Positions 12,101 through 22,100 of a stretch of 64,000 nucleotides of DNA are shown in pieces (the stretch's first letter is position 1; every line of letters starts with the position of its first letter). Both the position numbers and the translations under genes were made by a program. The notes under the pieces were generated by a model. The model worked only from the letters and a program-made list of their open reading frames with translations. It searched no databases and was not told the origin of the DNA. The DNA is from Siphonodentalium dalli (lineage: Eukaryota; Mollusca; Scaphopoda; Gadilida; Siphonodentaliidae), in NCBI GenBank assembly GCA_032622095.1, contig CP136062.1:157536875-157600874 (forward strand), written 5' to 3'.

Positions 12101-13914
12101 AATTTTTCCAAACATAAATCGTATCCTCGCTCCCAGAAGACTGATAGACAATAGTTAACTGTTCTGAGTAGCGTACGGTTTTTCTCTTCGAATGAACTGC
12201 AACTCATGAGAGGAGAAAACCCATACGCTTCTCCGAATAATTGACTGTTGTGTTTATTATATTTTCTATACCAGTTGTACGACCCAGACCAAATTGAAAC
12301 GCACGGTTAGATCTAGTGCCTTCTTAAACTACAATATCACCTGCAATTTCTGTTAAATTAACGCGGAAGGCTACAGAATGACGCACATATTTACGACATG
12401 ACGCTGTGCTGAGAGTAAGACGACATCTTGAGAGTAGGATAACACGTTCGGCCTTCTGGGAGTGGGGATAGTATTTATATTTTGACGTAAAAAGTTGATG
12501 AAAATATAATAAAACGTGTATTCTACTTTCAAGATGTTATCCTACCCTCAGCCTGCGCCGTGGTGTCATTTGATCATTGCGCATTGTTTTAACAGAAATT
12601 GCTGGTAATATTGTAGCTTTTATAACGAATTAGGTCTAACCGTTTGTTTCACTGATATCTGGGGCGTAACAACTGTTATAGAAGATATACTAAACACAAC
12701 AGCAAGCTCCTCGTAAACACAATCCTCATCCGCATCACACTCGAGGAAAAGAACCGTATTTGTCTCAGAACAGTTAACTATTGTCTATATATTTAAAACA
12801 TAAATGTGCAATCAAACGCAGAACCATGAGGCCCTCACCCAAAATGAAAATTAGAAACGTTCATATAGGAACAGTTCAGTAGATATATTTCGCAAATATT
12901 CGGAAAATCTGTCCTGATATCCTATTGTAAACGGTATATACACAGCTTTGGTTTACTATATATTTTCGCATAATTATTGTATCCACTTCTCGATATCCAT
13001 TTATGTGTTTTGAGCCAGAGCATAATACAATATAATTTTGGGAGCTTTTATCCAGCGGTGCAGGGGTCTTTGATTCTGAATTGTTTTTGTTAAATGGACA
13101 TGGTTCATTCGAACCTCCAAAAGGTGGAGGGACGGATACGATAGGTCGATAAATACACGAACTATTGTTATGCCGGCTCCATATGCTTTGAAAAACACTT
13201 GCCAAAGTCACAGCCATTTTCCACCAGTTTTAGATGTTTCGCCCGAATTCAGGAATAGAATAACACAGACAGTTGTTTTTTCTGTTCCACGTCGTGCAAA
13301 TGGCTGATTTTGTTTTGGACCCAAACGCCTTGTTCTTAGTTGCATTTTTGATTTCTTCAATGTGTCTTTTTGGATTACAGTGTGCTCGTAGAAAGGTAGT
13401 TAAGATGTTTATCGACCTATTTCGATACCTGGAAAAATTCAAAAGCGAACAATATTATTCACATTTTGGAGCGCATTCAGCGCAAACCCCCACGCGGTTT
13501 TAAATACAATATTTGAATTGTTTTTATATTTAACTCTTTGCTCAATTTAACAATAAATGGTTTTTTAAAATCCAAATTTAGAACAAATATAACGCCGTTA
13601 TGGCATCCGCTGGGGTACACCGAGTCACCACACTAAATATGGTTGAAATCGCCATATATACAGACATATCCTACTGTTGTATATGTAGCTATACGGATAC
13701 ATTTGACACATGTTGTGTTTGGTTCCGAAAGTTTATAGCATCACCCATTGGTGTCTTTACTTGTTATTTCAGAAATGTCGCTGCAAATCAAAGTTTCGTG
13801 GCCAACTTTGACATGACGCCATCGAAGAGCGGAGACCGCAATCTCATCCTGAACTTCACTTCCAACGAACTGGAGGGCATCACTGGCGTTGCTAGTTTTG
13901 ATGTAAAAAAATAG
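1..13914 (+). CDS. Transglutaminase (protein-glutamine gamma-glutamyltransferase), 3' part of a spliced gene; 5' end outside window
   Basis: Calcium-dependent enzyme of the TGM/factor XIII family that cross-links glutamine and lysine side chains. Eight exons (114-217, 999-1161, 6319-6434, 7857-7942, 9040-9238, 9754-9914, 11157-11293, 13773-13914) all have AG/GT borders, and their phases match at every junction, giving 368 residues before a TAG stop. Seen directly: the NFHVWNE catalytic-His block (His codon 121-123); the catalytic Asp 23 residues later (190-192, in ACDATPQEA), the same spacing as in vertebrate enzymes; a YCCGP / VNADKVYW core segment; [14 protein letters not shown] followed by STEER, carrying the glutamates of the known calcium site; then two beta-barrel domains ending in ASFDVKK. 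The catalytic Cys exon must lie upstream. Introns range from about 0.5 to 5.2 kb and are repeat-rich. Which paralogue this is cannot be told from the window. Confidence 0.95.
114..217 (+). CDS. Transglutaminase exon a: catalytic His and Asp
   Basis: The first G completes a codon begun upstream, then the exon reads [16 protein letters not shown] through to DATPQEASD. The catalytic His (121-123) and Asp (190-192) of the papain-like core are both in this one exon. The donor is GTTAGT at 218, leaving phase 1. Confidence 0.95.
999..1161 (+). CDS. Transglutaminase exon b: end of catalytic core
   Basis: The acceptor TTTTGCAG is followed by [18 protein letters not shown] and [13 protein letters not shown], a standard transglutaminase core segment just after the catalytic Asp. 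The donor is GTGAGT at 1162, leaving phase 2. Reading past the donor meets a TGA at once, which supports the splice call. Confidence 0.95.
3480..3513. repeat. AT-rich palindrome
   Basis: The two arms are 16 bp (AATTTAATTTATGGCT and its reverse complement) around a 2-base loop. It is likely a remnant of a hairpin element and lies in an intron. No further function can be seen. Confidence 0.7.
5366..6262 (+). repeat. Direct duplication of about 130 bp (5366-5495 and 6129-6262)
   Basis: Both copies read 'caattacttttaagagaata', then a stretch with TTACCTTTCGTC, TGTATGGCACGAAT and CGCATCCCACTTCCATA. They differ at only a handful of positions and are separated by about 630 bp of unrelated sequence. 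The second copy ends about 55 bp before the acceptor of the 6319 exon. Confidence 0.8.
6319..6434 (+). CDS. Transglutaminase exon c: end of core, start of calcium site
   Basis: After TTCTCCAG the first G completes a Ser codon, then the exon reads [12 protein letters not shown] through [19 protein letters not shown] and DRED-T--YKY-EG are hallmark family motifs. Compared with vertebrate enzymes there is a short insertion between ISTK and DRED. The donor is GTAAGT at 6435, leaving phase 1. Confidence 0.95.
6472..6707 (+). mobile_element. Decayed member of the CCCTTT / ATTGATGAGTAG TTAA-MITE family
   Basis: It shares the ordered words TAAATATTCATTGATGAATAG, CTGTCGTCTGC, ACACCCCTCCAAACG and CACTTTTATTACTGAAGGGT with the better preserved copy at 16187-16457. 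The terminal CCCTTT is lost on the left. The right end is a degraded AAGAGTTAA. It begins about 40 bp after the 6434 donor. Confidence 0.6.
7184..7265 (+). pseudogene. Decayed duplicate of transglutaminase exon d
   Basis: It aligns with the real exon at 7857 over TTCGA-CGAGGAGAG, TGCT-T-TTG, GGGCAAATC-GACA and ACACG-CGG. Read in the matching frame it gives SNEESDALL and then hits a TGA after one net base change in spacing. The base just upstream is CTG rather than a CAG acceptor. It is therefore a dead or unspliceable partial copy lying about 670 bp before the functional exon. Confidence 0.7.
7857..7942 (+). CDS. Transglutaminase exon d: calcium-site helix and linker
   Basis: The acceptor TGACAG is followed by [20 protein letters not shown] and then [11 protein letters not shown]-x-x-EER after YKYE matches the family calcium-binding glutamates. 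The rest is the variable linker between core and barrel 1. The donor is GTAAGT at 7943, phase 0. At 86 nt it is too short to stand out as an open frame, so it was placed by phase and homology. Confidence 0.9.
9040..9238 (+). CDS. Transglutaminase exon e: beta-barrel 1
   Basis: TCTTGCAG is followed by [20 protein letters not shown], then [20 protein letters not shown] and on to FNVVLKGNA. This is the typical immunoglobulin-like first barrel of transglutaminases, with the alternating hydrophobic pattern and a K-x-x-N turn. The donor is GTTCGT at 9239, phase 1. Confidence 0.95.
9754..9914 (+). CDS. Transglutaminase exon f: end of barrel 1, start of barrel 2
   Basis: CTTGCAG is followed by the split Asp codon and [20 protein letters not shown], then [20 protein letters not shown], ending HLTIK. 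L-V---YG--L -- --- corresponds to the family's LPI-Y--Y--L strand pair. The donor is GTTTGG at 9915, phase 0. Confidence 0.95.
9995..10224. mobile_element. Small hairpin MITE ('CACTAAATTCACCCTCTGTGG' family)
   Basis: 'CTAAATTTACCCTCTGTGGA' with CCTCATT (around 10010-10034) is repeated inverted as 'AATGAGGTCCACATAAGGTG' with AATTTAGTAA around 10144-10172, and a third partial copy in the first orientation follows at about 10196-10222. The same word pair forms a hairpin at 38269-38350. It lies in the intron after 9914. Confidence 0.65.
10630..10745 (+). repeat. Degenerate short tandem repeat, unit about 22 bp
   Basis: Variants of 'aaggagtggcaaaattgccc' occur about five times in a row with substitutions (GTGGTAAAATAACCC, GTGGCAAAATTGCCCC, GTGGCAACATTGCCC, GTGGTAAAATTGCCC, GTGGAGACACTGGCCC). 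It is intronic. Confidence 0.65.
11157..11293 (+). CDS. Transglutaminase exon g: beta-barrel 2
   Basis: TTATAG is followed by [40 protein letters not shown] and ISLRQ. F-NPLP--L--C-L-VEG-G is a conserved signature of the second barrel in this family. The donor is GTAAGT at 11294, phase 2. Confidence 0.95.
11317..11437. mobile_element. Short inverted-repeat element (hairpin MITE)
   Basis: TGGTTTCGAGGTT at the left and AACCTCGAAACA at the right form the ends, and TATTCACC-GAGG / CGAGGTGAATA form an inner stem around 11350-11382. It begins 24 bp after the donor of the 11157 exon. Confidence 0.65.
12144..12788. mobile_element. Foldback element with arms of about 270-300 bp
   Basis: The left arm (about 12144-12445) is matched, diverged, by the reverse complement of about 12513-12788. 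Matching words in order include TAGACAATAGTTAACTGTTC with TGAG, TACGGTT, GTTGTGTTTA, CAGTTGTACG/CAGTTGTTACG, GCAATTTCTGTTAA and CTTGAGAGTAGGAT. The loop is about 70 bp. There is no coding capacity, so it is a non-autonomous foldback element in the last transglutaminase intron. Confidence 0.8.
12990..13520. repeat. Dispersed repeat copy shared with about 13920-14370 and 31890-32680
   Basis: Shared words include ATCGACCTATTTCGATACC, ATTTTGGAGCGC, GCCAAAGTCACAGCCATTTT, GTCGTGCAAATG and AATAACAC. The copies occur in both orientations and sit on both sides of the final transglutaminase exon. No protein is recognisable, so the open frames inside are taken as chance. Confidence 0.6.
13773..13914 (+). 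CDS. Transglutaminase last exon: end of barrel 2 and stop
   Basis: TTATTTCAG is followed by the split Pro codon and [49 protein letters not shown] stop at 13912-13914. P-K-G-R-L---F-S--L--I-G-A----V is the standard C-terminus. The 3' UTR extent is unknown. Confidence 0.95.
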
Positions 13915-14804
13915 TGGATGAATGTCCACTGGTCCAGAACCATCGCTTATCCTGGCGCCGGTAGAATGACGAACTATAATGACGATCGAATGAATTGTTC
14001 AGTTCACCGCCGTTCCCAAATACAGTTAGGGTGAAGTAGACCGATTTAGATTGAAAACTCGTGCTTCCAATTTTGTTCTACGTAATATGGAAGGATGTAT
14101 AAGATAGGTTGACAAATGCACGAAATATTCGTATACCGGCTTCATATGCTCTGGAAAATACTTGCCGTGGTCACAGCCGTTTTCACACAAAAGTTAAACA
14201 AACGCTCTTTATTTCTATACCATATCAGGACTTACTGGGAACGCGACCTATTTCGATACCGGAACAAAATTCAAAAGCAGATATTAGATGGTGTATTTTG
14301 GAGCGCCCACCGCCATGCTGCTTTACTGTTGAATATAGTACATCGCGTTTCGTTTCTCACTGACTTTTAACGAGATCGATGTCTTACGCTGCACCGACTT
14401 TGTTTGAAGATATACCATAACTATCTAAATACTGGGGAAATTATTCCACCGCCTCGGCCACAAGAATTATAGATTGTTTTTGTCGGACTGGTAAAGTTAG
14501 AAGTTTTTCAATCTAAACCTATCGAACTCTCTCAGAGATGGTCAAAACGACGCTGAATATGGGTCGATCATCAGAATATAGGCGACGTCCATACATCGTA
14601 TACGGATGCCAAAACTTGCCATACAAATGTAAATGAATTGTCTTTTTTTCAATAACTATACAGCGAAACCCTACCAATCGCCAAGACAAAACAAACTTAG
14701 CTGTATAGACTGTATTTTAATGTATTTCTTGACCCATTTTATTCCAAAATTTGACGGGTCCAAAATATCCCGTTCCGTTCCAAAATATTCCGTTCACTTA
14801 TGTT

Positions 14805-15982
14805 AATAAACACAGCAAATAAGCTAATTGATGCAACACTTTAAGAGTACACTTCATGATGAATTATGTTAGAAGTACAAAATGTGAACTTTATAGAGAT
14901 ATTTTAAAATTAGTTTACTTACCTTGGTCCCAGAAGCGCAAAGTCCATATCTAAAGGAACAAATATAGGAATGTGTACTGAACACTGGGAAGAATGATGT
15001 GCTGTCAAAACTATTCACAAATTGTGTTTTTTGTTAATAATTAGATAGCAAAAACCTACCAATCGTCAAGTCAAAGGAAGCTTACATTTATATATATATT
15101 TAGATTCATATATACTATTTTAATTGATTGCTGCTTATACTAAACGCCGTCTGGCGAAGAATTAATTTGTTGATAAAGTCAGTGATTTAATTTTTAGTCA
15201 TGGTTTGCTTTAATATTATGGTGCTTATTGTCTTGCGATCACGCTGTACGCTGTACGCCCGTTGAACTTACTTTAAAATACCACATGCCTCTATACTAAC
15301 TTTAGTTATCTTGCTTGATAATGTATTTCATAACTACATATTATGCATTTAATGCATTTTGTTGTCTATTCAACATTTATATCCAAATGTGTGTGTGTTG
15401 AGTTCACCATATATTTCATGCGTGTAATGAAGAATAAACTCTCGATTGCCTGCCCGAGTATGATGCTATTAGTGTGGTATATGTTTAAAATTATTAGTGT
15501 AGGTGTGGAATTAGATTGTATATATCATATTTTTGTTTTGCCTAACGTTAGTTCGGTGTTATTCAATAATATTTGTATCTAAATTATTGTCAAAGATCAA
15601 TCTATGTGTTCGTTTCGGTCTATTAAATCAAAGTATTTATACACCTGTTATAATTCACAGTGTATAGTGATAAACTCTTTGCACCTTGTATAAGTTATTA
15701 TACGCCACTTTATTGTCGATTTATTGTGCACTTTGGTTAATCAAATCAGATATATACTGCTTTTGGGATATTTATCAATTGTACAATTTCGGCTTCAGAA
15801 TATAAATTTAGCAATTTTAAAAATTAAATACACATAATATTACGTTCATATGACATAAATTCGAGAAGCTCGATGTTTATTTTCCATAATCTAGGCGTTT
15901 GAACTGTTTTTTTAATACTACTGTGTCACCAAATTGATGTCAATCTTTCATCTAGCTGGAATTTCGGTTTTTGTGAAATAAA
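14805..15982 (+). promoter_or_regulatory. Candidate poly(A) signals for the transglutaminase mRNA (14805-14810, 15977-15982)
   Basis: AATAAA occurs at 14805 and at 15977 on the + strand after the stop codon. Either would give a 3' UTR of about 0.9 or 2.1 kb. In AT-rich DNA this hexamer is common, so the call is weak. Confidence 0.2.
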
Positions 15983-16186
15983 AGCATTTAAAATTCCCCA
16001 CGGACTCAATGGTTTATCAGCACCCAACGACCCTACGAGACTATTCTATTCAAATGGGGAACGCCATTGGACGGAACAGGCTAACATACATGGCCACGGG
16101 TCATATGAACAATATCGGGGTGTATGGGTTGCGACGTTTGCAAATATCGGATAGGGGACAAGTATTTTGTTTGGTATATTATTTAA

Positions 16187-16457
16187 CCCTTTCTATATTA
16201 AATATTTATTGATGAGTAGTTCCATTAGGACATGTGCAGATAATAAGTTCAAGACACGACAATGTGGTCGTTTGTTGAACTTTGTTATCTGAACATGTCA
16301 CACCATTGAATAAGATTTATTCTGCACATGCATGCGTTATATGTGTCCATGTATGTCATCTGCCTGTATTACATTAACACCCCTCCAAACGATTAATACA
16401 CCATTCCAATGTGTACTTTTATAACCCAGTGGGAAAATCAATTTATTATAGAAAGGG
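16187..16457. mobile_element. PiggyBac-type MITE, family A (TTAA target duplication)
   Basis: TTAA at 16183-16186 and at 16458-16461 flank ends CCCTTTCTATA and TATAGAAAGGG, an 11-bp perfect terminal inverted repeat. TTAA duplication with CCC-starting ends is the signature of piggyBac transposition. At 271 bp it has no transposase, so it must depend on one encoded elsewhere. Relatives lie at about 6472-6707, 26541-26775 and 46801-46987. Confidence 0.85.
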
Positions 16458-16718
16458 TTAATGGTATTGAAGATGTTCAAATAATACGTTTATAAAAAGG
16501 AGAGATTCTATTTTTAAAAGTGCAGCAGTACTGCCCATTCTGCCGTTTATGCAATGACTTGTTAATTAAAGTTGAATGTCGTCTTCCGATGCAGAAGTGA
16601 AAGTGATCGTTTACGCATTATATTCACTTTACTTGAATTGCTACCTGCACCAATATTGATGGCTTACACTTGATATTTCCCCAAATATGTACCCTGAAAA
16701 TGATCTTTACCGAACAAA

Positions 16719-16877
16719 TTGAATGCAGTTCGAGTGTGATTTATTGAAGGGTATAGCACTTCATGGCCGTAATGAATGTAGTTTGGGTGTGATTTATTGA
16801 AGGGTGTAGCACTTCGTGGCCGCAATGAATGTAGATTGAGTGTGATTTATTGAAGGGTATAGCACTTCACGGCCGTC
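16719..16877 (+). repeat. Three-copy tandem repeat, 53-bp unit
   Basis: Each unit contains 'GTGTGATTTATTGAAGGGT', then TAGCACTTC and TGGCCG (CGGCCG in the last). Copies differ by a few substitutions. It is intergenic. Confidence 0.85.
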
Positions 16878-17099
16878 CGGTATATTGTGTAAACCGGGAC
16901 ATACCCCTAAGTAAAACACACTCAATCAACATTCCGTTTTTGCATCTATACAGCTTTTTTTCGTATTCATCTCCACAAACAGTTTTTTTTTGTGTTGTGA
17001 AATCTGTCTCCAGATTGGCTAGTATACCATTAATATACATCACCGTAGTATAACCCAATATTCTACATGTGAATTATAGATCGATTTGTCCATGGAAAC

Positions 17100-17207
17100 G
17101 CATTGACAACAAGCCCAAACACACTGAAAACAAACCCAAACGCACTGAAAACAAGCCCAAAACACAATAAAAACAAGAACAAATGCACTGAAAACAAGCC
17201 CAAATAA
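17100..17207 (+). repeat. Short tandem repeat, about 21-bp unit
   Basis: About five imperfect copies of 'acaagcccaaacacactgaa'. On the opposite strand it reads as a low-complexity LFSVCLGLFSV-like frame that is only a shadow of the repeat. Confidence 0.75.
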
Positions 17208-17478
17208 GCTCAGTTATTATATCTACCGCATCTAATCGTATAGTTAAACAAGATGTGACGTCGGTTCGTGCTATGGTGTGTTTTATTGAAATGCATGACC
17301 CAATACCGCAACAGGGTTTAGTGTAACACACAGTATATATATAAACATTACATTTGTTATTGTGATAAGAATATCCTTCCCTTTTTACATATTGCTGATT
17401 TTGAACGACCCCGCGGCAGTGTCCACTATATAACCTGCTCCATGGCCAATTTAATCGGATCCAGGGTGACCATATCTA

Positions 17479-19119
17479 TAGTCCAGGTGTCAGCTGCGGC
17501 AAGGTGTCACCCGGAGAGGGAATTTATGGCACTTATATTTTCTTGTAGGCCGATAACTGAAGTTTCACGATCCGGTTTTCGCAGAGACGTAACAGGACGC
17601 GTTTTTTTGGTTGCAGCTGATTTTCAGAAAAAATGTACCTCGATTTTTGGTCAATATTTCGAAAATGACCAATTTTAACTTTTCGTTATTAAAAACCAGA
17701 AAGAGAAATTATCCACGAGTTTTTTGTCGCACGATAGTTTTTACTTGAGTGCTGTATGAAATGAAATGAAAAACAACGCCAAATTATACGTATGCGTGAC
17801 GTCATGCTCGTTTGAATTTCGTTTCGCGCTTTTTTCGTGACGATTCAGGCAAACCACCACCTTTCAATCATTGTAGAATTCGCAATTGATGAAACATTGA
17901 ATTAATTTGCATATCATGTGAAAGTACATTCAATTTGCGTCACGAAAGCTAAACATTGGTGTCTGTGGTGTGAACTGGGGCGGGAAAACAATAAAAACCT
18001 TACCCCCCCCCCCCCCCAAACGAGAACATTTGCTCGTATTACTCAGATTTAGCTCAGGCTCGTTTTAAACTAATCAGACATGATACTTGTACCTATTATA
18101 CCATTCGGACACATTGGACTCTAGTTATATAGTATACGTTGCGATAATTAGCATGCTTATGAATTGACTCGGTAGTCATATACATGCAAATGTATACATA
18201 TGCATATATATGCGTATAACTATATCATATAATACATATATAGTCCGGGAGCTAATAGTGATACCCTAGCACCCCCGGTGTTTAGCTTCACCCCACTCAT
18301 TTTGTTCCTTTTTATGTCCTTCAAGTTTTAAGCAATGTTAAAAAGAACAAAAGTGGCCGTTTAGACTCCAGACAAGATGGCGTCCATCGTGGCCGCCGTT
18401 TTTCAGACCATATCCTAAGTCAGTTTTATGCAAATTATAGTGGGAAAATCTTATAAATGTATACAAATGTATATATTTGCGTGAAGTTAAGACATAATGA
18501 CACATTTTTATGGCAAAATTGAAACTCACCATCCAATATGGCCGCCAAAATGGCTGCCGGAAGTAGAAAATATAACGTTTTGTTTACTAATATCTTCTAG
18601 ATCAGTTCATGCTGTTTGGAACTGGTTCAGTAATATGACTTTGTTTTGTGTTTTGTATATTAACTGATCATTGGAGCAATTAAAGATGCAATTATTGGGG
18701 TCATAGCTCCTTCCGATCCCTCAAAAATTTGATTTTACAAAACGTGGTATAAAATTTCACAAACAAACATAACTGGGATTCTAGTCATATTTCAATAAGA
18801 CATGAACAGAACCTTGTAATATAAGTGAGGCATATCATTACCTATGAATATTCAAACTCCCTGGAACCAAAATTCTTACTTTGGCTCAAAATGGCTGCCA
18901 AAAATGGCCGCCAAAATATGGAAAATGATAAATATTGCTCCAGCATGACCAAAAATCGAAGTACATTTTTTCTGAAAATCAGCTGCATACAAAAAACGCG
19001 TCCTGTTACGTCTCTGCGAAAACCGGATCGTGAAACTTCATTTATCGGTTTACAAGAAAATATAAGTGCCATAACTTCCCTCTCCGGGTGACACCTTGCC
19101 TCAGCTGACACCTGGACTA
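17479..19119. mobile_element. Foldback element with arms of about 190 bp (1.64 kb total)
   Basis: The left arm 17479-17667 and the right arm about 18925-19119 are inverted and closely matched: TAGTCCAGGTGTCAGCTG, GGCAAGGTGTCACCCGGAGA, GGCACTTATATTTTCTTGTA, CGATCCGGTTTTCGCAGAGA, CGTAACAGGACGCGTTTTTT and TCGATTTTTGGTCA. The interior holds a poly-C run (18004-18017) and 'atggccgccaaaatggc'-type sequence but no transposase frame. It is non-autonomous and of unknown superfamily. Confidence 0.85.
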
Positions 19120-22100
19120 CTATGCTTTTTAGACAGACCATGAATACCTTTTCTACGAAGTGGTGCGACAATAACCAATCTATTGAATTCTGAGTTTACT
19201 TTTTTCGTTCATGAATTAATTTACATCAACGCACGGACAGGACACATTATATTAGGTTCGCGTATCTGGCAGCTGATTTTATTCGACCTGATTCGATCAA
19301 AAGATTCTAATGTTTTCGAATCGCCATTCTTGGTATTTTTTGTTTTTTGTTTTAAGTGCAAGTGGTTGGAGGCGTCTTGATCTAAATTTCAAATTTAAAG
19401 GGACCGAGGGCACTCGCAATGGGTAATTGTGCAACTTTGTAAAAACATCACAACCAAGAAGAACATGGAGAAATAGATCAACTTTATTCTTAACTGTATT
19501 ATTGGTAGCTCTCCAATAACTAAATATTGCGTGTTTACACTATTATATAAACAAAACTGTTACAGTGACTTGTCGACAAACATCAATAATCGCGTAGGAA
19601 TTTCAAACATGTTAGTCTGAATATGATTTTCTTAAAATGTGTTTCATTAAAGTGATGTGAAACACTCAGGTAGGGTGATCAAGTGTAAATGGAGAATAAT
19701 CTTGTTGAAAGTAGTAATTTTTACAAATATTATATCTAAATTGACAACACACACCGTCATTTTAATATATTAATTAAATGCAGTGACACTCGATGGCGAT
19801 TGATGCGTCCCGAATCGAGTAGTAAATATATACAATTGAGCGTAGTTCAGACGATGTTTTCTATGGAGGTGTACTGTCGATTTGTTTCACAGATATTCGG
19901 CAATTTTAGTAGGGTGCTACATTCTTCCAGTTGACATAACGCATGGATGCTAACTGATCAGTTTCTCGCACCAGAACAAGTACATAATATGTCTTTAAAC
20001 TGTTGGTGTCTTATTGAACAAATTCGACTGTTATCGGTAATTCCACTGTAAAAGTATAATGTTTACACAAAATGGTTTTGATATGCGAAATGTTATGACT
20101 GGAAAAATTTTAATAATGGACGCCATCGTGGATAACAAAGTTTCCGCAAAGCGGATTTCAGAGGATTTTAGATATGTTATACTGAAGATTGTCCTGCGTC
20201 TGTTTATACTAGAATCGCTTTCTTACCAATTCAGTCCTGTACCGTCATTTATATAAAAACCCAGTTGGTGAATACGAGCCCTGGGAGCACGTGTCTACGA
20301 TTATATATAAAACTCGCAAATCTACGCAAATCCGAAATGGTGATAACTCTATGTGGAATGTACTCTGACTAAATAACGAATATTTGTATGAAATAAGTTA
20401 CAAAACCACAAAATACCTCAAATATCTCCAATCTTGAAAAACACTTCTGCAAATATCTCCGTTATTTAGTCAATATTAATCCACTATTAATGCTGAGATC
20501 AATCTTAATATATCTTGATTTAATAAAGTGATCCCGAACATATGTCCCCTGTGGTTTGGATTAGATATTAAACAATATCTAATCACCCATCAGAATAAGT
20601 ATTTAGTCTACATGTATGTAATCCTATAAGAATTGCCTGCCGTGTATTGATCACATGTGAATGTCGCACGCGCGTAAACGATTTAGAGGATAGTTCGTGG
20701 CTCGAGAGGCTGCCCGCGCAGTGCAAGGACTTGATCATAAAACAGTTGGACCGCGTCGTTTATTTGATGACACCATACAATGAGACACGTCGAGGACCCT
20801 TCAAACATTAATAATGTGTACTACACGTTATATTCGATCTAATTGACACTGACGTTGCATCAATCTTGTCGTTGGTATTCAATTAATTGATAGAAATGTG
20901 AATGCGGAGGACGCATGCAAACACATAATATAAACGTTGTGTTGGAATGCCACACCCGTTACCGTGAAGACGGCAATATATTGCATGTGTATACATCGTT
21001 ATTGGAATTGAGGTTTTCGAATATAACGGAAGTTTCGTGTACAAGTCCCATACGTCTGGTGACAACGCGTTCGTGTCTAAGCTCTGGAATGAAGTGCGCT
21101 GCTTGTGATTACTAGAAGGTATGTCTAAGATCAGTCACTGTGGGCGGAATCTTCATCTTCAGTTTATACAGTCGAATTTAAAGGTACGGTTGGCCTTGGC
21201 TGTGGGTATCCTGTGAAAATATTTCCAACCGTCAAAAACCGCCAAAAACAGAAAGAACATCAAAATGTAGACAGACTTTGTCCGTATACAAATAAGAAAT
21301 ATCGCATAAACAGTATGTTATTGCCATATGGTTGACCATTGGTATGTAAACAAAAGCATAAAAAGTAACTTTTCTGGTGTTTGTTTATATTATGATGGTA
21401 AACATAAAGAGCGTTATTTGTGGGTGAATTCCTGATATGGAACTAATAAAGAGCGTTTATGCCATTTGTGTGTGATTAGCCAGTAGCATTGTGCTGTCTT
21501 CTGTAACACAATCAGGCTCTTGCTTAGGTAAAATATAGTAGGTCTTTATGATAACATGCTGTTTACGCGATGGTCATGGTATATATGAACGAAACTGTAT
21601 GCGTTTTACTGTTTTTTCTGTTTACGGTGATTGGAACAAATATGAATATTTTCGACAACTAAGGCCTCACGTGCCTTTAATTATAGAATACACTCTTAGA
21701 AAAATATGTCGGTTTGACAGTGTCGGACAGTCATAATCCGACGGTCCGATACCGTTTCATCAGTTGTACGGTGAATTACCGTTGTTTTATACGCCCTGGA
21801 AATGGTCAAAGTTAAAAATGTGCGTGTTTCCAAGTTCATGCCGTCAAAATTGAACAATATATTTATCGGTGACAACATTATATTCGGCAGTGACTCCTAT
21901 ACAGTGTTACTGCATCTGACTCTGCTGAGATTTAATATTTATTACTAATTGTTTGTATTGTATGAAAACACAATTGTTTTTGTTTGGGGGGGGTGTGTAA
22001 GCTATACAGTTGTGGACTAATGTTAAAACTGTCTAACTTCGGTTTCTATGTGAACGGACAAGTTCTAAATCTGCTAAAACCGGCTTAGTCATTGATATTT

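Noticed and set aside
15343-15582. 79-residue hydrophobic + strand frame in the region downstream of the transglutaminase
   Set aside because: The hydrophobicity follows from T-rich DNA, with no homology seen. It probably lies in 3' UTR or intergenic DNA.
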